Part shown: positions 25,628 through 34,418 of the stretch, in pieces | How the letters are laid out: each line of letters begins with the position of its first letter | How positions within the stretch are numbered: the first letter of the stretch is position 1 | Origin: an uncultured Lachnospiraceae bacterium | Lineage (GTDB): Bacteria > Bacillota > Clostridia > Lachnospirales > Lachnospiraceae | DNA: 64,000 bases | Assembly: GCA_934402515.1 (NCBI GenBank) | Contig: CAKRTZ010000003.1 | Location: 1 to 64,000 of the forward strand | Direction: 5' to 3' | Notes under the pieces: model-generated | The model's input: only the letters and a program-made list of their open reading frames with translations | Told to the model about the DNA's origin: nothing | The model's database searches: none | Made by a program: the position numbers and the translations under genes

Positions 25628-26442
25628 ATAAAATAAAATTACTGTTTACGGATTTAGATGCAACCTTTCTTGATGACAATAAAAATGTGCCGGAAGCAAA
25701 CAGATTGGCGGTCAAAGAAATGCTGGAACAGGGACATAAGGTGATTATCGCCACTGGGAGATCGCTTTCCAGTGCCTTATTGCAGGCAAAGCAGCTGGAA
25801 CTGGACAAACCGGGCTGTTACTGCATCGCCTACAATGGTGGGCAGGTCTATGAATTCGAGACCCGGAAACTGATTTATGACAAAACCGTTCCGGTGTGGT
25901 GCGCGAAAGAAGCGTACCGGATATGTAAGAAATATGGGGTGCATATTCATACCTACGATGCCACACATGTACTTACTCCGGAGGAAAATGAATCGGTAAA
26001 GAAATATTGCAGTCTGGTTAATGTACCTTATAAAGTGATTTCCGGACTTTTTGAAAATCTGGACTTTGAACCCTCCAAAGTTCTGATGAGTGATTTTGAT
26101 AAAACGGGAATTTTAAAGACGGTACAGAGAGAAGTGGATGCTGCCTGCAAAGGAGAGGTGGACACCTTCTTTTCCTGCGAGGAATACCTGGAAATGGTGC
26201 GCCATGGCGTATCCAAAGGTGCGGCAGTGCGGTTTCTCTGTGAGTATTTACAGGTGGATTTAAAGGACACCGTGGCATGCGGGGATGCAGAAAATGATAT
26301 TCCCATGATTGAGACAGCCGGAGTCGGCGTGTGTATGTGCAACGGCGATACAAAGGTAAAAGAAAAAGCAGACTACATCACCACCCGGAACAATAATGAG
26401 GGTGGAGTAGCAGAGGCAATTAGGAAATTTATATTGGAATAG
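25624..26442 (+). CDS. HAD-superfamily Cof-type phosphatase
   Basis: The 272-residue hydrolase has motif I as LLFTDLDATFLDD (nucleophile Asp near residue 8), motif II IIATGRS, a C2-type cap domain, and motifs III/IV GVSKGAAV and ACGDAENDIPMIETAG. It ends with the Cof-typical ITTRNNNEGGVAEAI. Such enzymes dephosphorylate small phosphosugars, flavin nucleotides or pyridoxal phosphate; the substrate is not predictable. Motif I has Ala where many Cof proteins have Gly (DLDGT). The start is the ATG overlapping the DUF815 stop. Confidence 0.9.
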   Translation: MNKIKLLFTDLDATFLDDNKNVPEANRLAVKEMLEQGHKVIIATGRSLSSALLQAKQLELDKPGCYCIAYNGGQVYEFETRKLIYDKTVPVWCAKEAYRICKKYGVHIHTYDATHVLTPEENESVKKYCSLVNVPYKVISGLFENLDFEPSKVLMSDFDKTGILKTVQREVDAACKGEVDTFFSCEEYLEMVRHGVSKGAAVRFLCEYLQVDLKDTVACGDAENDIPMIETAGVGVCMCNGDTKVKEKADYITTRNNNEGGVAEAIRKFILE

Positions 26443-26452
26443 CTGCAAATCT

Positions 26453-26497
26453 AAAAAAGATGCTGAGTAGAGCAAAAGCTTTCTCAGCATCTTTTTT
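26453..26497. terminator. Bidirectional terminator between the HAD and PlsC genes
   Basis: AAAAAAGATGCTGAG (26453-26467) pairs with CTCAGCATCTTTTTT (26483-26497), a 15-bp perfect stem with A and T runs, serving the convergent genes on both strands. Confidence 0.93.
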
Positions 26498-26499
26498 CA

Positions 26500-27240
26500 T
26501 CAGCATACATTTTCCGGAATTAAAGTACCTTCCTTATAGGAATCCAGCACGGTCTGAATTCGGTCTTGCACCAAAGCTGCAATCTCCGTGGTTTTCATAT
26601 CTTTATAATCTTCATAATAAAGTGGTTTCAGATAGTAAACAAAGGTCTTCACCGGTTTTAAGCTGTGATATTCAAAACACATGTAAGAATTGATTAAAAC
26701 CACGGGAACGATGGGGCATTTCGCCCACACAGCACTTTTGAAGGCGCCGGGCTTAAAAACCGTGGTATCATTTCCGTTATGGAAATAACCGCCCTCCGGG
26801 AAGATAATAAATTTCCGTCCCTGCTTTGCCTCCTCTGACATTTCTTTGATAATCTTCATAGATTGGCGGACATCATTGGTATCCATCCGTTTGCCCTGTA
26901 CCAGATCCAGAAACTGTTTGGTGAGAGGAATATTAGATTTCTCTTTATCCATAACGATGGAGCAGGGCTCTTTGTGAGTAATCATAATGCTCAGGGCATC
27001 GTATTTTCCCTGGTGGTTGGGAGTGAGAATATAACCGCCCATTTTGGGGAGATTTTCCATTCCGTATCCTTCCGTAGTAATATGTCCCGGCTTACACATC
27101 CGTCTGATGCATAACAGATCTTTTTCATAACGTTGTTGTTCTGAGTATTTTTCGGGATGTTTTGCCATATAGCCCATCTGGGGAATCATATAAATGTGAT
27201 GAAGATTGCGCAGAATCACATGGTAAAATCTTGAAAACAT
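26500..27240 (-). CDS. plsC: 1-acyl-sn-glycerol-3-phosphate acyltransferase (PlsC family)
   Basis: The 246-residue enzyme shows the acyltransferase block I NHQGKYD (HX4D, near residue 76), KEPCSIVMDKEKSNIP, block III FPEGGYFHNGN and block IV CPIVPVVLINS. PlsC acylates lysophosphatidic acid to phosphatidic acid at the membrane. The N-terminus is basic and amphipathic, without a clear transmembrane helix. Block III reads EGG where EGT is usual. Another acyl acceptor is possible, since this family has many paralogues. Confidence 0.87.
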   Translation of the reverse strand: MFSRFYHVILRNLHHIYMIPQMGYMAKHPEKYSEQQRYEKDLLCIRRMCKPGHITTEGYGMENLPKMGGYILTPNHQGKYDALSIMITHKEPCSIVMDKEKSNIPLTKQFLDLVQGKRMDTNDVRQSMKIIKEMSEEAKQGRKFIIFPEGGYFHNGNDTTVFKPGAFKSAVWAKCPIVPVVLINSYMCFEYHSLKPVKTFVYYLKPLYYEDYKDMKTTEIAALVQDRIQTVLDSYKEGTLIPENVC

Positions 27241-27373
27241 AAAATAACCTCATCTTATGTGCATGGTACTTTTGAAGCAGTACAAACAGCAATTATATAA
27301 GAAAAAAACTGTTTCGTCAACAAATCCCCAAAGTCCTGTTTATAAAGTTTATAGTTTTTTAATAGAATAGCCA

Positions 27374-27441
27374 TTGACGATTTCATTTTCTACGAGTAAA
27401 ATACCAAAAGTAGTTTGTGAACAAACTGTTTGACATCAAAC
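27374..27441 (+). promoter_or_regulatory. Promoter and operator-like palindromes before marR
   Basis: TTGACG (27374-27379), 17 bp, TAAAAT (27397-27402). Two adjacent inverted repeats lie just downstream: AGTTTGT-GA-ACAAACT (27412-27427) and GTTTGA-CA-TCAAAC (27428-27441). Both share the half-site GTTTG, fitting a MarR dimer site that would block transcription, but the binding protein is inferred. Confidence 0.6.
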
Positions 27442-27468
27442 TTTTAACCACAGAGAAAGGAGCAGCAT

Positions 27469-27951
27469 ATGTCAAGGGAACAACATGTGGGTTTTGTGAT
27501 TCACCAGATGGATAACCTGATCAACCGTACCCGTGTGGCACTTGGGTTAAAGACCGGCGTGGATGAGATGACCACCATGAATGGGTGGATTATCGCTTAT
27601 TTATGCAGAAATGCAGACCGGGATATTTTCCAGAGAGATCTGGAGAGAGAGTTATCCCTTGCCAAATCCACCATTACCTGTATTCTCAAGCCGATGGAAC
27701 AGAAGGGGTACATAGAGCGTGTCAGTGTAGCCTATGATGCCAGACTGAAAAAACTGGTAGTTACCGAAAAAGGCAGAGAAATGCATCATATTTGTTATGA
27801 TAATATGCTCCGGATGGAACAAACCCTGAGAAACGGACTGACTGAAGAAGAATTGCAGGCATTTTTCACGATTATGGGAAAAATGAAGAGCAATGTGGAA
27901 CAACTGTCTCAGCAAATAAAAAAGGAAGAAAGGAAGGATGACACAAAATGA
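27469..27951 (+). CDS. MarR family transcriptional regulator
   Basis: The 160-residue protein has the MarR winged helix: FQRDLERELSLAKSTITCILKPMEQKGYIERV near residues 50-85, then the wing YDARLKKLVVTEKG, and flanking dimerisation helices. MarR proteins usually repress a nearby exporter and release DNA on binding a toxic small molecule. The ABC gene that follows starts at its stop codon (ATGA overlap), so it is almost certainly the local regulator of the two ABC genes. The palindromes upstream are the likely operator. Confidence 0.9.
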   Translation: MSREQHVGFVIHQMDNLINRTRVALGLKTGVDEMTTMNGWIIAYLCRNADRDIFQRDLERELSLAKSTITCILKPMEQKGYIERVSVAYDARLKKLVVTEKGREMHHICYDNMLRMEQTLRNGLTEEELQAFFTIMGKMKSNVEQLSQQIKKEERKDDTK

Positions 27952-29696
27952 TTAAAACACTTGCAACTCAGATAAAGGAATTCAAAAAAGATTCCATTAT
28001 TACGCCGCTGTTTATGATCCTGGAAGTAATCATGGAAATGATTATTCCCCTGCTCATGGCGTCCATCATTGACAATGGTGTGACGGCGGGCGACATGCGG
28101 CACATTTACATTTGCGGCGCACTGATGGTAGTGATCGCCGGAATCGGCTTGTTTGCCGGAATTATGGGAGGTAAATACGGTGCGAGGGCATCCGCCGGTT
28201 TTGCCCGAAACTTAAGAGAGGCAATGTATACCAACATCCAGACCTTCTCCTTTTCCAATATTGATAAATATTCCACTGCAGGACTGGTAACAAGACTTAC
28301 TACCGATGTGACCAATCTGCAGAACGCTTACCAGATGATTCTCCGTATGTGCATGCGTGCACCGGTTTCTTTGATTATTGCGGTCATTATGGCGGCTGGA
28401 ATCAACGCCCGTCTGTCCACCATTTATCTGGTAGCACTGGTATTCTTAGGCGTGGCAATTTTCGGACTGATTCCCAAGGCGATGAAATACTTCCGTGAGG
28501 TGTTCCACAAGTACGATGACTTAAACGCCAGCGTACAGGAAAACGTGGCAGCTATCCGTGTGGTAAAGGCATTCAACCGTGAAGACTACGAAACGAAACG
28601 TTTTCAGAATGCTAGCGGCAACATTTATAACATGTTTCTGAGGGCAGAGCGGATTGTGGTTTTAAATAGCCCCATTATGCAGTTTACCTTATATGCCTGT
28701 ATTCTGGCGATCAGCTGGTTCGGCGCACACATGATTGTGGGCGGTTCCATGACCACCGGTGAACTGATGAGTTTTATGACCTACTGCATGACCATTCTGA
28801 TGAACTTAATGATGGTTTCCATGATTTTTGTAATGCTCACCATGAGTGAAGCGAGTGCAGAGCGTGTGGCAGAAGTTATCAATGAGAAGGCTGACCTGGT
28901 AAATCCCGAAAACCCGGACTACAACGTGCCGGATGGTTCCATTGTCTTTGACCATGTGGGATTCCGTTATAATAAAACCAGTGAGATGCCTATTTTAAAC
29001 GATATCAACCTTTCCATTAAATCCGGGGAAACCATTGGTATTATCGGTGGAACCGGTTCTGCCAAAACATCCCTGGTAAACCTGATCAGCCGTCTTTATG
29101 ATGTGACAGAAGGTTCCGTGAAGGTCGGTGGCAAGGATGTGCGGGAGTACGACCTGGACACCTTGCGTAAAGAGGTTTCTGTGGTACTGCAGAAGAACGT
29201 TTTATTCTCCGGCACGATTCTGGAAAACCTGCGGTGGGGGGATGAAAACGCCACCGAGGAGGAGTGCATCCGTGCCTGCAAACTGGCATGTGCCGATGAA
29301 TTCATTGAGCGGATGCCGGACAAATACAATACTTACATTGAACAGGGAGGCACCAACGTTTCCGGTGGACAGAAACAGCGTCTTTGTATTGCAAGAGCAT
29401 TGTTGAAAAAGCCCAAGATTCTGATTCTGGATGACTCCACCAGTGCGGTAGATACCGCAACGGATGCCAAAATCCGTAAGGCTTTTGCAGAGGAAATCCC
29501 TAATACCACAAAGTTGATTATTGCCCAGCGTATTTCTTCCGTACAGAATGCAGATCGCATTATTGTCATGGAGAACGGGCAGGTCAACGCTTTTGGAACC
29601 CATGAAGAATTACTTGCGACCAACGAGATTTACAAGGATGTTTATGAGTCTCAGATGGGTGGCAGTGGCGATTTTGACGAAGGAGGTGAGCAGTAA
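27948..29696 (+). CDS. ABC exporter half-transporter A (multidrug type)
   Basis: The 582-residue protein has an N-terminal six-helix transmembrane domain (about 1-310). The ATPase domain follows with Walker A GGTGSAKTS (near residue 365), Q-loop VVLQKNVLFSG, signature NVSGGQKQR (near 467) and Walker B KILILDDSTSAVD. Walker B ends in Asp where the usual catalytic residue is Glu (LDD instead of LDE), a hallmark of the degenerate site in heterodimeric exporters such as BmrC/BmrD. Its partner is the next gene, with 1-nt overlap. Confidence 0.92.
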   Translation: MIKTLATQIKEFKKDSIITPLFMILEVIMEMIIPLLMASIIDNGVTAGDMRHIYICGALMVVIAGIGLFAGIMGGKYGARASAGFARNLREAMYTNIQTFSFSNIDKYSTAGLVTRLTTDVTNLQNAYQMILRMCMRAPVSLIIAVIMAAGINARLSTIYLVALVFLGVAIFGLIPKAMKYFREVFHKYDDLNASVQENVAAIRVVKAFNREDYETKRFQNASGNIYNMFLRAERIVVLNSPIMQFTLYACILAISWFGAHMIVGGSMTTGELMSFMTYCMTILMNLMMVSMIFVMLTMSEASAERVAEVINEKADLVNPENPDYNVPDGSIVFDHVGFRYNKTSEMPILNDINLSIKSGETIGIIGGTGSAKTSLVNLISRLYDVTEGSVKVGGKDVREYDLDTLRKEVSVVLQKNVLFSGTILENLRWGDENATEEECIRACKLACADEFIERMPDKYNTYIEQGGTNVSGGQKQRLCIARALLKKPKILILDDSTSAVDTATDAKIRKAFAEEIPNTTKLIIAQRISSVQNADRIIVMENGQVNAFGTHEELLATNEIYKDVYESQMGGSGDFDEGGEQ

Positions 29697-31624
29697 TGTC
29701 AGAAAATAAGAAACCCATACCGGGACCGGGTGGCAGAAACCGCGGCCGTGGACCTAAACCGAAAATCGACCATCCCGGAAAACTTTTTGGCCGGATTATG
29801 AAAGAAATTATGAAGAACTATGCACCTCATTGTGTGATTGTTCTGATCTGTATCTTTATCAGTGTACTGGCGTCCGTACAGGGAACCATGTTTATGAAAA
29901 CTCTGATTGACTCCTACATTTTGCCCTTACTGGGTCAGGAAAACCCGGATTTTTCCGGACTTGCGGCAGCCATTCTCCGGGTAGGAACCTTTTACCTGTG
30001 TGGTGCGCTGGCAGCTTATGTATACAACCGTTTGTTGATTAACGTTTCCCAGGGAACATTACGGAATTTCCGTAACAAGATGTTTGCCCACATGGAGAAA
30101 CTTCCCATTAAATACTTTGACACCCATTCCCATGGCGATATCATGTCCATCTACACCAACGACATTGATACCCTGCGGCAGATGATCAGCCAGAGTATTC
30201 CCCAGATTATCAACTCTGTGGTAACCATTGTCAGCGTACTGGTGAGCATGATTATTTTAAATATTCCTCTGACCATTCTCACCCTGTTTATGGTAGGGGT
30301 CATGATGGTGGTAACCACCAAAATTGCAGGACAGAGTTCCAAATACTTTATTGCCCAGCAGAAGGATATCGGTAAGGTAAACGGCTACATCGAGGAAATG
30401 ATGGACGGTCAGAAGGTGGTTAAGGTATTCTGCCACGAGGAAGAATCCCTGAAGGATTTCAAGAAACTCAACGACCAGTTGTTTGACAGTGCCTACAATG
30501 CCAATAAATTTGCCAACATTCTCATGCCTGCCAACGCACAGATTGGAAATATCAGCTATGTGCTATGTGCCATCGTGGGCGGTGCCCTGGCACTGGGAGG
30601 TGTGGGAGGCTTTACCCTGGGTGGTCTGGCAAGTTTCCTTACTTTCAATAAATCTTTTAACATGCCTATCAACCAGGTGAGCCAGCAGTTAAACTCCATC
30701 ATCATGGCACTGGCAGGCGCAGACCGTATTTTCAAATTACTGGATGAGACACCGGAAACCGATGAGGGCTATGTCACTCTTGTCAATGCAAAGAGGGAGG
30801 GCGACAAGCTGGTGGAGGTACCGGAACGAACCGGACTCTGGGCATGGAAACATTATCACAAGGCAGAGAACACCACCACTTATACGGAACTCAATGGTGA
30901 TGTGGTTTTCGATGATGTGGACTTTGGTTATACCGATGAAAAAATCGTACTGCACAACATTGTGCTCCATGCGACACCGGGACAGAAGATTGCATTTGTC
31001 GGCTCCACCGGAGCAGGAAAAACCACCATTACCAATCTGATTAACCGTTTCTACGATATCCAGGACGGTAAGATCCGCTATGATGGCATTAACGTGAATA
31101 AAATTTGTAAATCCGACCTTCGCCGCTCCTTAGGAATTGTATTGCAGGATACCCATCTGTTTACCAATACCGTGATGGAAAATATCCGTTATGGACGTCT
31201 GGATGCCACCGATGAAGAAGTCATCGCAGCTGCAAAACGTACCAATGCCGATCACTTTATCCGTCAGCTGCCGGATGGTTACCAGACGGTACTCACAGGA
31301 GATGGTGCGAATTTAAGCCAGGGACAGCGGCAGCTCCTTTCCATTGCCAGAGCAGCGGTGGCAGACCCGCCGGTACTGATTCTGGACGAGGCGACCAGTT
31401 CCATTGATACCCGTACAGAAAAAATCGTGCAGGACGGCATGGATAAGCTGATGCACGGACGTACCACTTTTGTCATCGCCCACCGGCTTTCCACTGTTAA
31501 AAACAGTGACTGTATCATCGTTCTGGAACAGGGACGCATTATTGAGCAGGGTACCCATGACGAACTGATTGCAGCCAAGGGCAGATACTATCAGCTTTAC
31601 ACCGGAAATGCCATTTCCGCTTAA
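29696..31624 (+). CDS. ABC exporter half-transporter B (multidrug type)
   Basis: The 642-residue protein has a basic, Pro/Gly-rich N-terminal tail (about 1-45). A six-helix membrane domain follows, then an ATPase with Walker A GSTGAGKTT (near 440), signature NLSQGQRQL and canonical Walker B VLILDEATSSID with the catalytic Glu. A segment of about 40 residues between the membrane domain and the ATPase is typical of BmrD/LmrD-like subunits. With half-transporter A it should form a heterodimeric exporter with one active and one degenerate site. Substrate unknown. Confidence 0.92.
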   Translation: MSENKKPIPGPGGRNRGRGPKPKIDHPGKLFGRIMKEIMKNYAPHCVIVLICIFISVLASVQGTMFMKTLIDSYILPLLGQENPDFSGLAAAILRVGTFYLCGALAAYVYNRLLINVSQGTLRNFRNKMFAHMEKLPIKYFDTHSHGDIMSIYTNDIDTLRQMISQSIPQIINSVVTIVSVLVSMIILNIPLTILTLFMVGVMMVVTTKIAGQSSKYFIAQQKDIGKVNGYIEEMMDGQKVVKVFCHEEESLKDFKKLNDQLFDSAYNANKFANILMPANAQIGNISYVLCAIVGGALALGGVGGFTLGGLASFLTFNKSFNMPINQVSQQLNSIIMALAGADRIFKLLDETPETDEGYVTLVNAKREGDKLVEVPERTGLWAWKHYHKAENTTTYTELNGDVVFDDVDFGYTDEKIVLHNIVLHATPGQKIAFVGSTGAGKTTITNLINRFYDIQDGKIRYDGINVNKICKSDLRRSLGIVLQDTHLFTNTVMENIRYGRLDATDEEVIAAAKRTNADHFIRQLPDGYQTVLTGDGANLSQGQRQLLSIARAAVADPPVLILDEATSSIDTRTEKIVQDGMDKLMHGRTTFVIAHRLSTVKNSDCIIVLEQGRIIEQGTHDELIAAKGRYYQLYTGNAISA

Positions 31625-31645
31625 CAATGAATCGGGGGAAAACTT

Positions 31646-32698
31646 ATGAGATATGCAGAATTTTTAAAAGAAGGCGGCACCATCGGTTTCGTGGCGCCCT
31701 CTTTTGGAGCCAACATCGAGCCTTACCATTCCGCCTTTGACCGGGCACTGGAAAATCTCACAAAAAAGGGCTATTCCTATGTCTTAGGGCCAAACTGCTA
31801 TGCGGGAGAAGGGATCGGTATCAGCAATACGCCTGAGAAATGTGGGGAGGAATTGGAAACCGCTTACTGTGATACCAAAAGCCAGGTGTTAATTTCCTGT
31901 GGAGGCGGAGAGGAGATGTGCGAGATTCTGGACTATGTAAATTTCGACAACATCCGCGAAGCAGCTTCCAAGTGGTATCTGGGGTATTCCGACAATACCA
32001 ATTTTACCTTTCTTCTCACCACCCTATGTGACACCGCCTCCATTTACGGCCCCTGTGCCGGAGCCTTTGGCATGGAGCCATGGGACGGGGCGGTGGAGGA
32101 TGCCTTTGCCCTGTTACACGGGAAAAAACTGGTGAATCATGGCTATCCCTTATGGGAAAAAGAGGACTGGCCGGAAGATGTCCAGACTCCTTATTCTCCC
32201 TATCATCTGACAGAAAAACGGGTACTCCATGGCTACGCACCGGTGAATGGAAAGCTGGAGGAAACCAATGAGCCTATCCACATGGAGGGACGGCTCATCG
32301 GTGGCTGTCTGGACTGCCTGGTGAATCTGGTGGGAACCCGCTACGACAAAGTGGCAGAATTTGTAGAGCGGTACAAGGAGGATGGCATTATCTGGTTTTT
32401 GGAAAGCTGTGACTTAAATGTCTTTTCCATCCGACGTGCCATGTGGCACTTAGAACATGCCGGGTGGTTTCCGTACACCAAAGGTTTCCTCATTGGACGC
32501 CCCTTGCATTTTGACGAACCCATGATGGGCTTAGATCAGTACCATGCGGTCACGGACATCATCGCCCACCACAATGTCCCCGTTATCATGGACATTGACT
32601 TAGGACATTTGCCACCCCAGATTCCCATTGTATGCGGAAGTATGGGGATTGTTGACCTGGATGGTCAAGATTTTACTCTCCGTATGGATTTAATATAA
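31646..32698 (+). CDS. S66 family peptidase (LD-carboxypeptidase / MccF-like)
   Basis: The 350-residue protein has the S66 layout: N-terminal GGTIGFVAPSFG, nucleophile Ser in WYLGYSDNT near residue 114, Glu in IIWFLESCD, and His in DLGHLPPQIPI near the C-terminus. The family contains LdcA, which cuts murein tetrapeptides, and MccF, which destroys processed microcin C. The subfamily cannot be settled from sequence alone. It follows the MarR-ABC-ABC genes by 21 bp, so it is probably part of the same export or resistance unit. Confidence 0.87.
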   Translation: MRYAEFLKEGGTIGFVAPSFGANIEPYHSAFDRALENLTKKGYSYVLGPNCYAGEGIGISNTPEKCGEELETAYCDTKSQVLISCGGGEEMCEILDYVNFDNIREAASKWYLGYSDNTNFTFLLTTLCDTASIYGPCAGAFGMEPWDGAVEDAFALLHGKKLVNHGYPLWEKEDWPEDVQTPYSPYHLTEKRVLHGYAPVNGKLEETNEPIHMEGRLIGGCLDCLVNLVGTRYDKVAEFVERYKEDGIIWFLESCDLNVFSIRRAMWHLEHAGWFPYTKGFLIGRPLHFDEPMMGLDQYHAVTDIIAHHNVPVIMDIDLGHLPPQIPIVCGSMGIVDLDGQDFTLRMDLI

Positions 32699-32700
32699 AA

Positions 32701-33516
32701 CTACGCCAGATGCATGTGTTTCTTCATCAGATGCTCCACTCCCTGAATCATCCGGTACAGTCCGAAGGCAATGAGACAGAGAATCAGGATGGAGCTGATG
32801 ACCATATGCAGTTTAAACACCTGGCTGCCGTAAATAATCAGATAACCCAGTCCCCGTCTGGCAGCCAGGAATTCTCCGATAATTACCCCCACAAGCGACA
32901 ACCCGATATTTACCTTCATGGTGCTGAGCAATAACGGCACCGAACTGGGCAGTACCACCAGACGGAACATATCCGTTCTGGAACCTCCCAGGGTATAAAT
33001 CAGATTTTGCTTTTCCTCCGACGCCTGCCGGAACCCGGAATAGATGCTGATAATCGCACCGAAAATCGCAACGGAGATGCCCGCCACGATAATGGTGTCC
33101 ATGCCCGTTCCCAGCCACACGATAAACAGTGGTGCAAGTGCGGATTTGGGAAGGGAATTTAAAATTACCAGATAAGGCTCGCACACCTCGGAAAAGCTCC
33201 GGGAAAACCACAGAAGACAGGCAGTGGACATACTGATTAACGTTACAAGGAAAAAACTGAGCAGGGTCTCAACCAGAGTAATCCCTATATGTGCAGCAAG
33301 ATCATTGTATATCCACAGATCTACACAGGTACGAAGGACAAGGATGGGGGAACTAAAAAAGAAGGAATCCAGAATCCCCAACCGTACGCTTCCTTCCCAG
33401 AGAATCAGAAAAAGTAAAAACACCAAAACCCGCAAAACGCCGACTGTGCGGTGATGACGTCTGTGTCCACGGATGTATAAATCCTGTTTGGTTAGAGTAT
33501 TAGCAGCGTGTTCCAT
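32701..33516 (-). CDS. ABC transporter permease (SsuC/ThiX type)
   Basis: The 271-residue membrane protein has six hydrophobic segments. The binding-protein-dependent permease EAA loop is represented by SGFRQASEEKQNLIYTLGGS near residue 170, where the usual EAA-G signature is only partly kept. The ILNSLPKSALAPLFIVWLG stretch is typical of nitrate/sulfonate/thiamine-precursor permeases. It overlaps the upstream ATPase gene by 17 nt. No substrate-binding protein gene is adjacent, so the transported molecule is unknown. Confidence 0.86.
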   Translation of the reverse strand: MEHAANTLTKQDLYIRGHRRHHRTVGVLRVLVFLLFLILWEGSVRLGILDSFFFSSPILVLRTCVDLWIYNDLAAHIGITLVETLLSFFLVTLISMSTACLLWFSRSFSEVCEPYLVILNSLPKSALAPLFIVWLGTGMDTIIVAGISVAIFGAIISIYSGFRQASEEKQNLIYTLGGSRTDMFRLVVLPSSVPLLLSTMKVNIGLSLVGVIIGEFLAARRGLGYLIIYGSQVFKLHMVISSILILCLIAFGLYRMIQGVEHLMKKHMHLA

Positions 33517-34255
33517 GATTTAACTCCTTCCATAAACGGTCAAAATAATTTACATATTCCGGTGCCTGCCGGGCTGCGAGAGGACCGGCTTCCCTAACAG
33601 TAAGATGAACCGGAATATCATCCAGAATGGATGCCGGTCGCTTTGTCAATACTAAAATACGGTCTGCCAGGGAAATTGCTTCCGACAGATCATGGGTAAT
33701 CAGAATTGCCGTTTTCCCTGCCTGGCGGATTTTCGCACAGATATCGCCGGAAACCTGCAGGCGGGTCTGATAGTCCAGGGCGCTGAAGGGTTCATCCAAC
33801 AGCAGTAAATCCGGTTTCAAAGCCATGGTGCGGATCAGCGCTGCACGCTGCTTCATCCCGCCGGATAGTTCAGAAGGGTATTTTTCACGAAACATTTCCA
33901 AATCATATTCTTTTAATAAGGAATCAATATATTCCAGGTTTTCCGGTGTCCGGCAATGATTGATTTCCAATCCGAGGCAAACATTTTTATAAATAGTACG
34001 CCATTCCAATAGATGGTCGTGCTGTAACATGTAACCGATTCTGGAATTTCCTCTCTCAATGATGCCATCCTCGGGGGTAAGTAACCCTGCAATTAATGAC
34101 AATAATGTAGATTTCCCACAGCCACTGGGGCCTACAATTGCCACAAATTCCCCTTCTTTGACAGAAAAGGTGATATTTGACAGTGCAGGTGTCTCACCTT
34201 TCAGACTGTGATAGGAATAGGACAGTTCCCTGACATTCAAAACCGTTGGGCTCAT
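33500..34255 (-). CDS. ABC transporter ATP-binding protein (SsuB/ThiZ type)
   Basis: The 251-residue ATPase has Walker A GPSGCGKST, Q-loop YMLQHDHLLEW, signature ELSGGMKQR and Walker B LLLLDEPFSALD, with the H-loop in ILITHDLSEA. It pairs with the permease downstream. I chose the ATG at 34255 because GGAAGGG lies about 8 nt upstream. ATG at 34261 and GTG at 34264 are closer to the RBS but also in frame. No solute-binding partner is nearby. Confidence 0.88.
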   Translation of the reverse strand: MSPTVLNVRELSYSYHSLKGETPALSNITFSVKEGEFVAIVGPSGCGKSTLLSLIAGLLTPEDGIIERGNSRIGYMLQHDHLLEWRTIYKNVCLGLEINHCRTPENLEYIDSLLKEYDLEMFREKYPSELSGGMKQRAALIRTMALKPDLLLLDEPFSALDYQTRLQVSGDICAKIRQAGKTAILITHDLSEAISLADRILVLTKRPASILDDIPVHLTVREAGPLAARQAPEYVNYFDRLWKELNHGTRC

Positions 34256-34350
34256 AAACATCACCCTTCCCGCCAGAATGAAACCGGCGAATCTTTTTTA
34301 TATAAGGTATTCTATGTCGAAAATCGGCTTTTCGTTCCCCACCTTTTTTA

Positions 34351-34379
34351 TTGAATTTCAAATAGAAATATGCTAGTAT
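34351..34379 (+). promoter_or_regulatory. Promoter of argH-asd
   Basis: TTGAAT (34351-34356), 17 bp including a TGC just before the -10, and TAGTAT (34374-34379), an extended -10 promoter 40 bp before argH. Confidence 0.65.
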
Positions 34380-34418
34380 CAAATCTAGGTTTAACTATTT
34401 ACGAAAGGAACAACGGTA

